Assembly: GCF_011762195.1 (NCBI RefSeq)
Contig: NZ_JAASQK010000004.1
Coordinates: 370,307 to 434,306 of the forward strand
DNA: 64,000 bases
DNA from: Sphingomonas oligoaromativorans
Lineage (GTDB): Bacteria > Pseudomonadota > Alphaproteobacteria > Sphingomonadales > Sphingomonadaceae
Direction: 5' to 3'
Part shown: in pieces, positions 53,843 through 62,833 of the stretch
Layout: each line of letters starts with the position of its first letter
Position numbering within the stretch: position 1 is the first letter of the stretch
Translations under genes and position numbers: made by a program
The notes under the pieces: model-generated
Database searches by the model: none
Seen by the model: the letters and a program-made list of their open reading frames with translations, nothing else
Told to the model about the DNA's origin: nothing

Positions 53843-54892
53843 ATGATATCCCTCCGTCCCGCCCACGGATTTCGGAAAAGGTGCCGTTTGGACGGAGATG
53901 ATCGCGGCACGGGCCTTCAGAAGACCGCGCGCGAGCCCGGTCTGGTGTGGTGCTATCGATGCGACGAGAAGGGGGTGAGCGTGCTCGACGCGGCTCTCCC
54001 GCCGCCGGATACGCCTTTCCGCTGGATACACCTCAACCTTTCCGACCAGCGCAGCCTACGCTGGCTGGAGGAGCGCCCGGAATTCGGACCGTCGATCCAT
54101 GCGCTGATGCTCACGCGCGACAGCCATCAGCGCTGCGTGGTCGAAGGTGGCGTGGTGGGGCTGTTGCTGCATGATTTCGAACGAGGCTTCGATCCGTCGA
54201 GCGTCGGCCGAATCGGGAGCCTGCATGTCGCGCTGAGCGACGGCCTTCTGGTGACCGGGCGCTATCGCCCCCTCCACAGTGCGGATCTTTTCCGCGCGCG
54301 GCTGGAGGAGGGGGAGGCTGCGGAGGATGCCGAAACCGCGCTCGGCGTCCTGCTCGCTACGCTCACGGACAGCATGGGCTCGCTCGTTCTCGATCTCACG
54401 ACCGAACTACTGGATGCGGAGGAAAATCTGCTGGTGGACGATCTCGCGCCCGATACTCGGCGCCTGATCGCGGCCCGTCGGCGCGCTGCGCAGTTGCACC
54501 GGATGATCGGCGGAATGCGCGCGACACTCCAGCGGCTTGAGCGGCAGCCGGGCCTCCCGCCGGAGCTGGCGCCGGTCGCGCAGCGTTTCCAGCCGCGCCT
54601 CTCGGCCCTTGATACGGACATCGTCGCCGCGCAGAACCAACTCAAGCTGCTTCGCGACGAACTCGATCTTCAGGCGGCGCAGCGGATCAATTCGAATATC
54701 TACCTGCTCTCGATCCTGACCGCGCTGATGATGCCCGCCACGCTGGTGACGGGCTTTTTCGGGATGAATACCAGCGGCCTGCCGTTCGCGCAGGGGCAGC
54801 ACGGCACGCTGATGGCCACGATCGTGGCGCTCGTCTCGGCGGGCGGTTCCTATTGGCTGCTGAAGCTGATGGGCCTCGTCCGGCGGCAATAG
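53843..54892 (+). CDS. CorA/ZntB family divalent cation transporter
   Basis: A 349-residue CorA-type protein. The cytoplasmic domain has helical, Leu/Arg-rich stretches (ALGVLLATLTDSMGSLVLDLTTELLDAEENLLVDDLAPDTRRLIAARRRAAQLHRMIGGMRATLQRL), followed by two membrane segments (IYLLSILTALMMPATLVTGFFGMNTSGLP and GTLMATIVALVSAGGSYWLLKLMGL) with the GMN signature. The divergence of the N-terminal half from Mg-type CorA favours a ZntB-like zinc exporter or importer. Start uncertain: ATG 53843 or TTG 53888, the latter after GGAAAAGG. Lies between the efflux operon and ppk2, convergent with the latter. Confidence 0.85.
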   Translation: MISLRPAHGFRKRCRLDGDDRGTGLQKTAREPGLVWCYRCDEKGVSVLDAALPPPDTPFRWIHLNLSDQRSLRWLEERPEFGPSIHALMLTRDSHQRCVVEGGVVGLLLHDFERGFDPSSVGRIGSLHVALSDGLLVTGRYRPLHSADLFRARLEEGEAAEDAETALGVLLATLTDSMGSLVLDLTTELLDAEENLLVDDLAPDTRRLIAARRRAAQLHRMIGGMRATLQRLERQPGLPPELAPVAQRFQPRLSALDTDIVAAQNQLKLLRDELDLQAAQRINSNIYLLSILTALMMPATLVTGFFGMNTSGLPFAQGQHGTLMATIVALVSAGGSYWLLKLMGLVRRQ

Positions 54893-54901
54893 GCCTGCCG
54901 G

Positions 54902-55807
54902 TCAATAGAGTTCGGGGACGTACATTCCACGCGGGACGGGATGCCGCTCATAATCCTCGTGGCGCACGCGATCGGGCAGCACGACAGGCGCGCGCTCGAT
55001 CTCGTCATACGGGATCTGCGTGAGGATATGGCTGATGCAATTGAGCCGGGCGCGCTTCTTGTCCACCGCCTCGACCACCCACCACGGCGCTTCCGGGATA
55101 TGCGAGCGCTCCAGCATCTCCTCCTTGGCGCGGGTATAATCTTCCCAGCGGCGACGGGATTCCACGTCCATCGGCGACAGCTTCCACTGCTTCAGCGGAT
55201 CGTGAATACGCATGGCGAAGCGGAACTGCTGCTCGTCGTCGGTGATCGAGAACCAGTATTTGAGCAGGATGATGCCCGAGCGGATCAGCATCCGCTCGAA
55301 CTCCGGCACGGAGCGGAAAAACTCCTCCACCTCGTCGTCCGTGCAGAAGCCCATCACTCGCTCGACGCCGGCGCGGTTGTACCAGCTCCTGTCGAACAGG
55401 ACGATCTCGCCCGCCGCCGGCAGGTGCGCGGCGTAGCGCTGGAAATACCATTGCGTCCGCTCGCGCTCGTTCGGCGCGGGGAGGGCGGCCACGCGGCAGA
55501 CGCGCGGGTTGAGCCGCTGCGTGATGCGCTTGATGACGCCGCCCTTGCCGGCCGAGTCCCGGCCCTCGAACAGGATGACGACCTTCAGCCCCTTGTTCTG
55601 CACCCAGTCCTGAAGGCGGACCAGCTCGTGCTGGAGCTTGAAGAGCGAACGGAAATAGACGCCGCGATCGAGCGTCTGCTCCCTGTCCGGGGCGTCGATC
55701 AGCAGGCTTTCGAGCCTGCTTTCGTCAAGCTCCATCTCCAGCTCTTCGTCGAAGCTGTCGGCCAGCTCCTCGCGGATACGATCGAGATCAGAGGCGTAGT
55801 TGGTCAT
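54902..55807 (-). CDS. ppk2: Polyphosphate kinase 2
   Basis: A 301-residue PPK2. Walker A is VVILFEGRDSAGKGGVIKRITQRLNPRVCRVAALPAPNERERTQWYFQRYAAHLPAAGEIVLFDRSWYNRAGVERVMGF (residues about 75-155), with Walker B DRSWYNRAG, and the lid SPMDVESRRRWEDYTRAKEEML. The enzyme phosphorylates nucleoside di- or monophosphates using polyphosphate or makes polyphosphate from NTP. Single-domain length is as usual for class I PPK2. Confidence 0.95.
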   Translation of the reverse strand: MTNYASDLDRIREELADSFDEELEMELDESRLESLLIDAPDREQTLDRGVYFRSLFKLQHELVRLQDWVQNKGLKVVILFEGRDSAGKGGVIKRITQRLNPRVCRVAALPAPNERERTQWYFQRYAAHLPAAGEIVLFDRSWYNRAGVERVMGFCTDDEVEEFFRSVPEFERMLIRSGIILLKYWFSITDDEQQFRFAMRIHDPLKQWKLSPMDVESRRRWEDYTRAKEEMLERSHIPEAPWWVVEAVDKKRARLNCISHILTQIPYDEIERAPVVLPDRVRHEDYERHPVPRGMYVPELY

Positions 55808-55899
55808 GCGGCGATCGCTAGCGCGGGATGATGTCCCTCCGATGACAGCGGGCTCATCGCGCTTTCCCTTCGGCGCCAGATATGGAATGGGCGCTCCCC

Positions 55900-57084
55900 A
55901 TGACGAGCCCGGCCGAACCTTTCGACGCCATCATCCTCGGCGCCGGTGGGGCGGGCCTGATGTGCGCGGCTATCGCAGGACAACGTGGGCGGCGCGTGCT
56001 GGTGGTTGATCATGCGGACGAGCCGGGACGGAAGATTCTGATTTCCGGCGGAGGCCGCTGCAACTTCACCAATATCCATACGGCGCCGGACCGGTATCTG
56101 TCCGCGAACCCGCACTTCGCCAAGTCCGCGCTGGGGCGGTATCGACCGGAACAGTTCATTGCGATGGTGGAACGCCATGGGATCGCCTGGCACGAGAAAA
56201 CACTCGGCCAGCTCTTCTGCGATGGATCGGCGCGGCAGATCGTGACGATGCTGCTCGACGAATGCGCGCAGGGCGACGTCACGATCCGCTGCGGACAAGA
56301 GGTTCGGGCGATCGATCATGCGGATGGTCGGTTCACGGTCTCCTGTGGCGGGCAGCAGGCTTCGGCCCCCGCGCTGGTGATCGCGACGGGCGGCCCGTCG
56401 ATCCCGAAAATGGGCGCGACGGGGTTCGCCTATGACATCGCCCGCCGGTTCGGAATGAAGGTCGTGGAGCCTCGCCCCGCGCTCGTGCCGCTGACACTCG
56501 GCGAGGAGGAGGCGCTGTTCCGCTCGCTTTCAGGCGTGGCGACGGAGGTCGTGGCGAAGAGCGGGAAAACCGCCTTCCGCGAGGCCGCATTGCTGACCCA
56601 TCGGGGCCTGTCCGGCCCGGCAATCCTCCAGATTTCCTCCTACTGGCGACATGGCGAGAGCATAGGGCTCGATTTTCTGCCGGATCAGCCGGGCGGCTGG
56701 CTGCGCGAGGCCAAGCGGGCGCGGCCGAGGGCGACGATCCGCTCCATCATGGCGGCCATGCTCCCGGATCGGCTCGCGGAGGCCTTGGCCGAGCGCCTCG
56801 ACCTTGCGGGCGAACTGGCCAATCTGCCGGACCGCGCGCTCGAAGCGGCCGAACAGCGGCTCGGCGACTGGCGCTTCATGCCCAACGGAACGGAAGGCTT
56901 CGCCAAGGCGGAGGTGACGGTCGGCGGCATCTCCACGGCGGGCCTGTCCTCGCAGACCATGGAGGCGCGGACGGTCCCCGGCCTCTATGCTATCGGCGAG
57001 GCGGTGGACGTCACCGGCTGGCTCGGCGGCTATAACTTCCAGTGGGCGTGGGCGAGCGGCCACGCCGCGGGGCAGGCGCTCTAG
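55900..57084 (+). CDS. NAD(P)/FAD-dependent oxidoreductase (BaiN/HI0933 family)
   Basis: A flavoprotein of about 394 residues. The FAD site is AIILGAGGAGLMCAAIAGQRGRRVLVVDHADEPGRKILISGGGRCNFTNI; the fold's later motifs are ALVIATGGPSIPKMGATGFAYDIARRFG and a C-terminal TVPGLYAIGEAVDVTGWLGGYNFQWAWASGHAAGQAL. The family (HI0933/BaiN-like) includes reductases with unclear physiological substrates. ATG 55882 is a possible alternative, adding six residues. Divergent from ppk2 and convergent with the MscS gene (4 bp overlap). Confidence 0.88.
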   Translation: MTSPAEPFDAIILGAGGAGLMCAAIAGQRGRRVLVVDHADEPGRKILISGGGRCNFTNIHTAPDRYLSANPHFAKSALGRYRPEQFIAMVERHGIAWHEKTLGQLFCDGSARQIVTMLLDECAQGDVTIRCGQEVRAIDHADGRFTVSCGGQQASAPALVIATGGPSIPKMGATGFAYDIARRFGMKVVEPRPALVPLTLGEEEALFRSLSGVATEVVAKSGKTAFREAALLTHRGLSGPAILQISSYWRHGESIGLDFLPDQPGGWLREAKRARPRATIRSIMAAMLPDRLAEALAERLDLAGELANLPDRALEAAEQRLGDWRFMPNGTEGFAKAEVTVGGISTAGLSSQTMEARTVPGLYAIGEAVDVTGWLGGYNFQWAWASGHAAGQAL

Positions 57085-59459
57085 CCTCCGATAGGTTCGC
57101 CCTCCGCGGCCGGGGGGATATGGCCGATGAACTGGAACTGTTGCGGCGTGGTGCCCAACTCGATGCCTGCGGCCGGCAATCGATCGAGCAGATGGAAGAG
57201 GATCTCGCTCTTCGTCCCGTACACGTCGCGCGGGCTGCGCACATAGGCGAAGCCGTTGATGTTGATCCGCCCGTCGGCGATGGAGTCGATGAAGATGCTC
57301 GGCGCGGGCGTGTCGAGCACCGCCGGCGCCTCGTGGAAGATCGCCAGCGCCATCTCGCGGACCTGACGGATGTCGCTCCCCATCGGCACCGAGAATTTGA
57401 GCTGAACGCGGCCGATCGGGTCCGCCAGCGTCATGTTGCGGATCGTCTTGGTAATCAGCTCCGAATTGGGGACGATCAGGGTGGAGCGATCCGCGATCTG
57501 GATTTCGGTCGCGCGCACGCTGATGCGCTTCACATCGCCTTCCTGATCTCCGATGCGGACAAGGTCGCCGATCTTCACCGGGCGCTCCGCCAGCAGGATC
57601 AGGCCCGAGACAAAGTTCTGCGTGATCGCCTGAAGGCCGAAGCCGATGCCGACGGACAGTGCCGAAAGCAGCAGGGCGATCCGCTCGACGCCGATGCCCA
57701 GCGACGCCAGCGACCAGAGCACCGCAAGGATGAGCCCGGTGTAGCGCGCCACCATGCTGATCGAATTGCGGGCGCCGGCATCCAGCTCGGTCGCGGGCAG
57801 GTAGCGGCTGGTCAGCCAGCGCTGGCTGCTGCGGACGATGAACAGCCCGACGAGCAGCACCGCGCCGGAGCGCAGGATCGCACCGGGAGAGATGGTGATC
57901 TCGCCAATGGTGACGCCCTGCGCGATGCGCCCGATCTCGCCGAACAGCGTGGTGACGTTCGAACCGAAGGGGCGGAAGACGAACCCCGCCGCGACCACGA
58001 TCATCGCCAGTCGCAACGCGGCGGAAAGAGCGACCCCGAGCTGGTCGACGAGGCTGCGGCGCAGGCCGAAGCCGTCGTGCATGACGGTCGCAAGCCGGCC
58101 TTCGCGGGCGAAGAGGCTGGAGCAGATGTCGTCCGTTGCGATCAGGCTGAGATAGAGCGCGCCCGCCACCACGGTCACCCATACGAGCGAACGGGAGAGG
58201 AGATAGGCCAGGCTGATATAGCCCGCCAGCAGCGCCATCACGGCGATGGCCAGAATGGCCCAGGCGGCCAGCGCGAAAAAGGCGACGCCGGCCTGATCCG
58301 TTCGATCCTCGCCATGGGCACGCATGGCGCGGGCGCGCAGGCGGCCGATCGTGACGAGCACGCCCAGGATCAGCCCGATGTTGAGAACGGCAGAGGCGGA
58401 GTCCGCCGCTGCCGTGGCCGGACCGCTCGCTCCGGCTGCTTCGCGGATGGCGGTGAGCAGCACGCTCGCGATGACGACGCCCGTTGCGGCGAAGGTCCAT
58501 GGCCGCAAGCCGGATGCCGACTCATCGGAGATCGGCAGGAGACGCCACGAGCTTTGCCCCCGCTGGAGCAGGGCGCCGCCGAGGGCGGAGATCAACGCCG
58601 CCACGAACGTCACCCTCTGGAAGGAGCGGGCCACGCTTTCCCATGCCGGTGCAATCATCCCGGCCGAGTGGAAGCCCCCCACCAACGCCATGGACGCAAG
58701 CCCCGGCAGCAACACGCCGACCGCGACCAGCCAGAGGGCGAGGCCCGAGCGGCGGATGCGGCTGCCCGGCACATGCGCGATGACATAGCGTCGCCCCGCG
58801 CGCTTCAGGAGGCTCCGCGCCGGGCCGATCAGCAGCAGGGCGATGATGAAGCCGACGAACGCCGAGGGAAGCCCGCCGTTCGCGATGCCATTCTGGAAAG
58901 CATTGGCCTCGACCTTCAGGAAGAGCGATATGCGCTTCCCGTCACGGGGCAGGGAATGGACCAGCGGCTCCCAGAAGCCCGGCGTCAGGGGCGACGCGAC
59001 TCGTTCGGACATGCGCTCGCTGAAGGCGTCGCTCTGGCTTTCGGTGATTTCGCCTGTGAGTTGGTCCGCCTCGACGCCGAGCAGCTTTCCACGTTTGATG
59101 GCCGAATCCACGGTCGATCGCTGACCGGCAAGCAGCCGGCGCTGGGCACGGATATCCGGCGCCTCGGTGATGCCGGCAGGCACCGGGCCGAGCTGGGCGA
59201 TCCGCGCGTCGATCATCCCGAGCTGGTCGCCGAGTATCGCAATCTGGTCGTCGGACGCCTTCTTCACGGCCGTCGCCCGATCGAGCAGCGCCTGCCGCTC
59301 GGCTGGGCTGGTTCGCTCGTTGAACGCGCTGTCGATCGCGCTGAACTCGGCTGAAGCCTGATCGAGCGTTCGAGTGGCTCCGGTGATGGGATCGGATTCC
59401 TGCGCAAAGGCCGGACCGGCGACGAGAAGGGAGAGCAGCACGAGGAGGCGGGCGATCAT
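57081..59459 (-). CDS. Mechanosensitive ion channel with DUF3772 N-terminus (MscS family)
   Basis: A 792-residue protein. A signal peptide (MIARLLVLLSLLVAGPAFAQES) precedes the periplasmic DUF3772-like helical domain (about residues 25-180), then about ten membrane segments, and a C-terminal MscS core with VGIGFGLQAITQNFVSGLILLAERPVKIGDLVRIGDQEGDVKRISVRATEIQIADRSTLIVPNSEL. The MscS beta-domain follows. It releases osmolytes under hypo-osmotic shock. Its stop overlaps the stop of the flavoprotein gene. Confidence 0.92.
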   Translation of the reverse strand: MIARLLVLLSLLVAGPAFAQESDPITGATRTLDQASAEFSAIDSAFNERTSPAERQALLDRATAVKKASDDQIAILGDQLGMIDARIAQLGPVPAGITEAPDIRAQRRLLAGQRSTVDSAIKRGKLLGVEADQLTGEITESQSDAFSERMSERVASPLTPGFWEPLVHSLPRDGKRISLFLKVEANAFQNGIANGGLPSAFVGFIIALLLIGPARSLLKRAGRRYVIAHVPGSRIRRSGLALWLVAVGVLLPGLASMALVGGFHSAGMIAPAWESVARSFQRVTFVAALISALGGALLQRGQSSWRLLPISDESASGLRPWTFAATGVVIASVLLTAIREAAGASGPATAAADSASAVLNIGLILGVLVTIGRLRARAMRAHGEDRTDQAGVAFFALAAWAILAIAVMALLAGYISLAYLLSRSLVWVTVVAGALYLSLIATDDICSSLFAREGRLATVMHDGFGLRRSLVDQLGVALSAALRLAMIVVAAGFVFRPFGSNVTTLFGEIGRIAQGVTIGEITISPGAILRSGAVLLVGLFIVRSSQRWLTSRYLPATELDAGARNSISMVARYTGLILAVLWSLASLGIGVERIALLLSALSVGIGFGLQAITQNFVSGLILLAERPVKIGDLVRIGDQEGDVKRISVRATEIQIADRSTLIVPNSELITKTIRNMTLADPIGRVQLKFSVPMGSDIRQVREMALAIFHEAPAVLDTPAPSIFIDSIADGRININGFAYVRSPRDVYGTKSEILFHLLDRLPAAGIELGTTPQQFQFIGHIPPAAEGEPIGG

Positions 59460-59699
59460 GCGGCCCTTCCTATCGTCTCCGAAACGCCGCGCCCAGCCCG
59501 GCGGCGCGCCTTTTCGGGCACATCGACGGACGCGATCGCTCCATCCGGCGCGACAGGAGGCTGATCTTCGGTGACAGCCCGGCCCACACGGGGGTATGAT
59601 GACGGGGCTCAGGCGGCCTCGGCAGCTTGTCGTTTATCGGGGCTCCTTCTGGGTATCGGGGCGTTTTGCCCTTGGCCGACAGGCGAGGAGACCGGAACC

Positions 59700-59882
59700 A
59701 TGGCTACGGAGAATGACAACCTGCCGCTGGACGATCCGAGCCATTCGCGGAACATCGGCTCCGAGGATGACCCCAGCGAATATAGCTCGTCACGGGGCGT
59801 GCCCGCGTTTGCCAGGGTCGGGCTGTTGTTCGCCACCTTGGCGGCGACGGCGGTGCTGATCGGGATGGCCATCGCCGAGTAG
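59700..59882 (+). CDS. Small single-span membrane protein, unassigned
   Basis: A 60-residue protein with an acidic, Asp/Ser-rich N-terminal half (MATENDNLPLDDPSHSRNIG) and one C-terminal membrane helix (VGLLFATLAATAVLIGMAIAE). GGAG lies nine bases before the ATG, which is why I prefer it over an in-frame extension from 59571. No family recognised. Confidence 0.65.
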   Translation: MATENDNLPLDDPSHSRNIGSEDDPSEYSSSRGVPAFARVGLLFATLAATAVLIGMAIAE

Positions 59883-59893
59883 GCGCCGCCCTC

Positions 59894-60583
59894 TCAGAAG
59901 CAGACGGGTTGAGCGCGCTGGATCGAACGGAGCGCGGCGGTTTCAAAGGCATCGCGAACGGCGATGCCGACCGCCTTCTCGTCCCCGCTGACGACGGAAG
60001 TGATGCCACAGTCGGAGGCCTTCCCGGAGCCGCTGATCCGCCATTCGACCGTGACGGCCGTCCGCCCCTCCTGCTCTTGCGCGGCGACGCTGCCATCGAT
60101 CGTCAGCCAGGAGGCGGATGCGCTTCCGATGTTGCCTGCCAGCATGGCATCCAGCCGCCCGGTCCATCCGAGGTCGCCTCGCGCAGAGGCGCGTAGATGG
60201 ATCATCGCTCCGGCTCGCCCGGACGAGCGCGAGGCACTGCCGCCGGTCATGTCGGCGCCATTTTCGCCGGCGGCGGCCAGAGGATCGGCGATCTTCCTCG
60301 ATACCTTCTTCATCGCGAACATGTCGCTTTGAGCGGCGAGAAGGAACATCACGCCCAGCGTCGCGATGATGCATCCGAGGCGCACCGCCCGTGGCAGCCG
60401 CACGCGGCACAGGACGATGATAAGGCCCGCCGCGCCGACCCAGCCGAGAAACAGCAGCGAAGGCGGCGTCGGCGTGGCCCGCGTGGTCTGCCCAAGGCCC
60501 ACCAGGCAGAGCGCGATCGCTCCGCCCATCGCCGCCACGCCGCCGAGCGTGACGGGAGACTGGCGCTCTACCTTCGATGCCAT
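59894..60583 (-). CDS. Hypothetical membrane protein
   Basis: A protein of about 229 residues with three hydrophobic segments in the first 90 residues (VTLGGVAAMGGAIALCLVGL; LLFLGWVGAAGLIIVLCRV; LGCIIATLGVMFLLAAQS) and a soluble C-terminal half (from about residue 100) rich in Gly/Ala/Ser that ends with QRAQPVCF. No known family was recognised. The start codon overlaps the stop of the TadG-like gene, so it belongs to the same transcript as TadE and TadG. Confidence 0.7.
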   Translation of the reverse strand: MASKVERQSPVTLGGVAAMGGAIALCLVGLGQTTRATPTPPSLLFLGWVGAAGLIIVLCRVRLPRAVRLGCIIATLGVMFLLAAQSDMFAMKKVSRKIADPLAAAGENGADMTGGSASRSSGRAGAMIHLRASARGDLGWTGRLDAMLAGNIGSASASWLTIDGSVAAQEQEGRTAVTVEWRISGSGKASDCGITSVVSGDEKAVGIAVRDAFETAALRSIQRAQPVCF

Positions 60584-62250
60584 CACGCAACCAGCGAGGG
60601 CGTGCCGCAGCGTACGCCGTTCACCTGGAGATCGGCCTCCCCGATATGCACGCCAAGCAGGTTCGTGACCTGATCGAGCAGCCCATCCAGTGCCGGCGCA
60701 ACCGGGGTCAGAAGCGATCCGACGCTTTTGGTGATACCGCCGACATCAAGGCCAAGCCCCAGAACCTGCACCTTGAGCTTCATATTGCTCACGAGCGACG
60801 CCGTAATGCCCTGAACGAGATCGGGGGTCTGAACGGTTTGAACCGTGTGGGAGTCGATCTGGGATTGATTGAATGCCAGCGTTTGCCAGTTCGGGCTGGC
60901 TCCGCCCAACTGGATTTGTGATTGGGCCGTCACATTCGCGACATTGATGCCGAGGAGCGACAACACATTCGCGACCGAAACGGGGCCTGGCGTCTCGGGA
61001 GTGCTGAAATCGTTCAGCTTCGACATGTCCACCGCGCCGATCGCGACATTGCCGAGCGAAGGCAGTACGCTAAGTCCGACCGTGGCGTTGTCCCGCTTCT
61101 GGCAGGTGATGCTGCTGAGCTTGGCCTGCGCTTCCGCCAGCTCGACATAGAGCGGCAGATGTACCGAGGCGAGGCCCGATCCGTCCAGAAGCTTCGTGTC
61201 GAGATAAAGCCGGGCCTGCGAGGTATGGACGGTGACGTTCCCGCCCTGCGCGACCGACAGCCAGGGCGAGTGCTCTGCCCGTTGCCCGATGGCGAGAGTG
61301 AGATTGGTGCTGGCGGCTCCCGGCAGATCGACGCCGAGGTCCGTCGATACCTGACGCGATCCATTGGCGAGCTGAAGCATCTCGCGCACGATCGAATATC
61401 CGTCGCTTGAGATGACCGTGGACGGATCGGCATGGTCCTGCGAGCCATAGGGGCCGAGGTCGATCAGGTTGGAAAGCTGGACCGTCGTCGACGGAACCCG
61501 AAGCGACAGCGCATTCAGCGCTGAGGTGGCCGCGGGGTTGGTGGAGGCGTCTGCCAGCGCCGACAATATCTGCGGCAAGGTCGCCTTGGCATTGAGCGTG
61601 TCGTTGAAGCTGGCACCCGTCAGATCCAGCTTGGTGGCGAGCTGCTTGGAGAAGCTCAGCAGGTCGATCTGCGTTCCCACCAGCGCATTATAATCCGCTA
61701 CGGACAGGTTCAGCTTCGTCCCCGCCAGCGCGTCCAGCAATGCACCGGGCAGCCCGCCCTGCACGGATGCCAATCGGGTGCCGATGGAGAAGGCGGCATA
61801 ATCGATACGAGCGGCCAGCGCCGTCGCGCGGACTTGTGTGGACCGGCGGCCGGTGATCGCGCCGCCGAAGAACAGCGGCACCGATTGCACCAGCGTCACC
61901 TGTACGGCGTTGGTGGAGGGCGTACCGGGCACGAAGCGCTGCGCCGGCTTGATCGACCCGTCCGGCGTATAGGTTCCGGGTACGAGTGCGGCAATCTGCG
62001 CGTCCGTCAGCCTGTTGTCGGCGATGACTTGCTGGGCGGCCGCGGTTGCAGCGCCGGATGTGCCGACCGCCGCCAGAGCCGCCGCGTCGGCGACGCCCTG
62101 CAACTTGCGGTTGGCGAGGTAGACCGAGCCCATGTCCACGGCGAATGCGGTCGAGGCGAGCAGCGCCGTCATCGCCGCGACGGTGAGGATCGTGACCGAA
62201 CCTCGCCGATCATGGGCAATCCCTCGGAGATGTCGCTTGAACACAAGCAT
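60583..62250 (-). CDS. TadG-like pilus assembly protein
   Basis: A 555-residue protein. The N-terminal RRGSVTILTVAAMTALLASTAFAVDMGSVYLANRKLQGVADAAALAAV is the TadG/TadE-type signature (prepilin-like segment plus ADAAALAA). A large extracytoplasmic region follows, with ATALAARIDYAAFSIGTRLASVQGGLPGALLDALAGTKLNLSVADYNALVGTQIDLLSFSKQLATKLDLTG typical for DUF2134-type members, ending QVNGVRCGTPSLVA. It overlaps TadE (TGATG). No TadA/B/C, RcpA or CpaB gene is present in this window. Confidence 0.85.
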   Translation of the reverse strand: MLVFKRHLRGIAHDRRGSVTILTVAAMTALLASTAFAVDMGSVYLANRKLQGVADAAALAAVGTSGAATAAAQQVIADNRLTDAQIAALVPGTYTPDGSIKPAQRFVPGTPSTNAVQVTLVQSVPLFFGGAITGRRSTQVRATALAARIDYAAFSIGTRLASVQGGLPGALLDALAGTKLNLSVADYNALVGTQIDLLSFSKQLATKLDLTGASFNDTLNAKATLPQILSALADASTNPAATSALNALSLRVPSTTVQLSNLIDLGPYGSQDHADPSTVISSDGYSIVREMLQLANGSRQVSTDLGVDLPGAASTNLTLAIGQRAEHSPWLSVAQGGNVTVHTSQARLYLDTKLLDGSGLASVHLPLYVELAEAQAKLSSITCQKRDNATVGLSVLPSLGNVAIGAVDMSKLNDFSTPETPGPVSVANVLSLLGINVANVTAQSQIQLGGASPNWQTLAFNQSQIDSHTVQTVQTPDLVQGITASLVSNMKLKVQVLGLGLDVGGITKSVGSLLTPVAPALDGLLDQVTNLLGVHIGEADLQVNGVRCGTPSLVA

Positions 62251-62693
62251 CATAGGCCTCCAAGACTGATCGCCGCGCTCCGATGGATGCTGGTTGGCGG
62301 CGGAACCACGAAGCTCATGTGGAGGAGGGGATCCTGTGAAGCATCGTAGAAGACGTTCACGGTGAGCGTCGTCTGATCGTCGCTCACGCTGGTCGTGGCC
62401 TTATCCGGGTCGAGTGCGCCGCCGCGCGCGAGCATGGTCTTCACGTTGCTGACCGCCAGATCGCTGCGCTCATCGGATGTCAGGCCGGCGATGGAGGCGC
62501 GCGCGGCATCATTGGCCGCCTGTTGAACGGTGTGCGCCGTGAGGAACCAGTCCCCATAGGAGATGACGCCCATGATGAGGGTCAGCAGGATCGGGAGGAC
62601 AAAGGCCATCTCGATGGCGGCTACCCCCCGCGCATCGGCACACAGGGTGCCGGCTTTGGCCTCATGAGGGCGAGCGGCGAGCCGTCGAACCAT
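62250..62693 (-). CDS. TadE family protein
   Basis: A 147-residue pseudopilin-like protein. DARGVAAIEMAFVLPILLTLIMGVISYGDWFLTAHTVQQAANDAARASIAG (residues about 20-70) is the TadE signature with the Glu five residues into the membrane helix. The rest is a beta-rich extracytoplasmic domain (LTVNVFYDASQDPLLHMSFVVPPPT). First gene of a TadE-TadG-membrane protein operon. Confidence 0.88.
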   Translation of the reverse strand: MVRRLAARPHEAKAGTLCADARGVAAIEMAFVLPILLTLIMGVISYGDWFLTAHTVQQAANDAARASIAGLTSDERSDLAVSNVKTMLARGGALDPDKATTSVSDDQTTLTVNVFYDASQDPLLHMSFVVPPPTSIHRSAAISLGGL

Positions 62694-62833
62694 GTCGCCA
62701 GTCTATGGCTTCGTCATGCAGATCGAGTTTCTGCGAAGTTTACGCAAAATGCCTGAATAACGCGGAAAATTCGATCTAAGTCTAGTTGATGATCGCCCGG
62801 GATTCCGTCACTTAAACGGAAGAGGAGGGGCGT

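Noticed and set aside
57042..59354. Long frame antisense to the MscS gene
   Set aside because: Composition-driven shadow with no domain and no ribosome-binding site.
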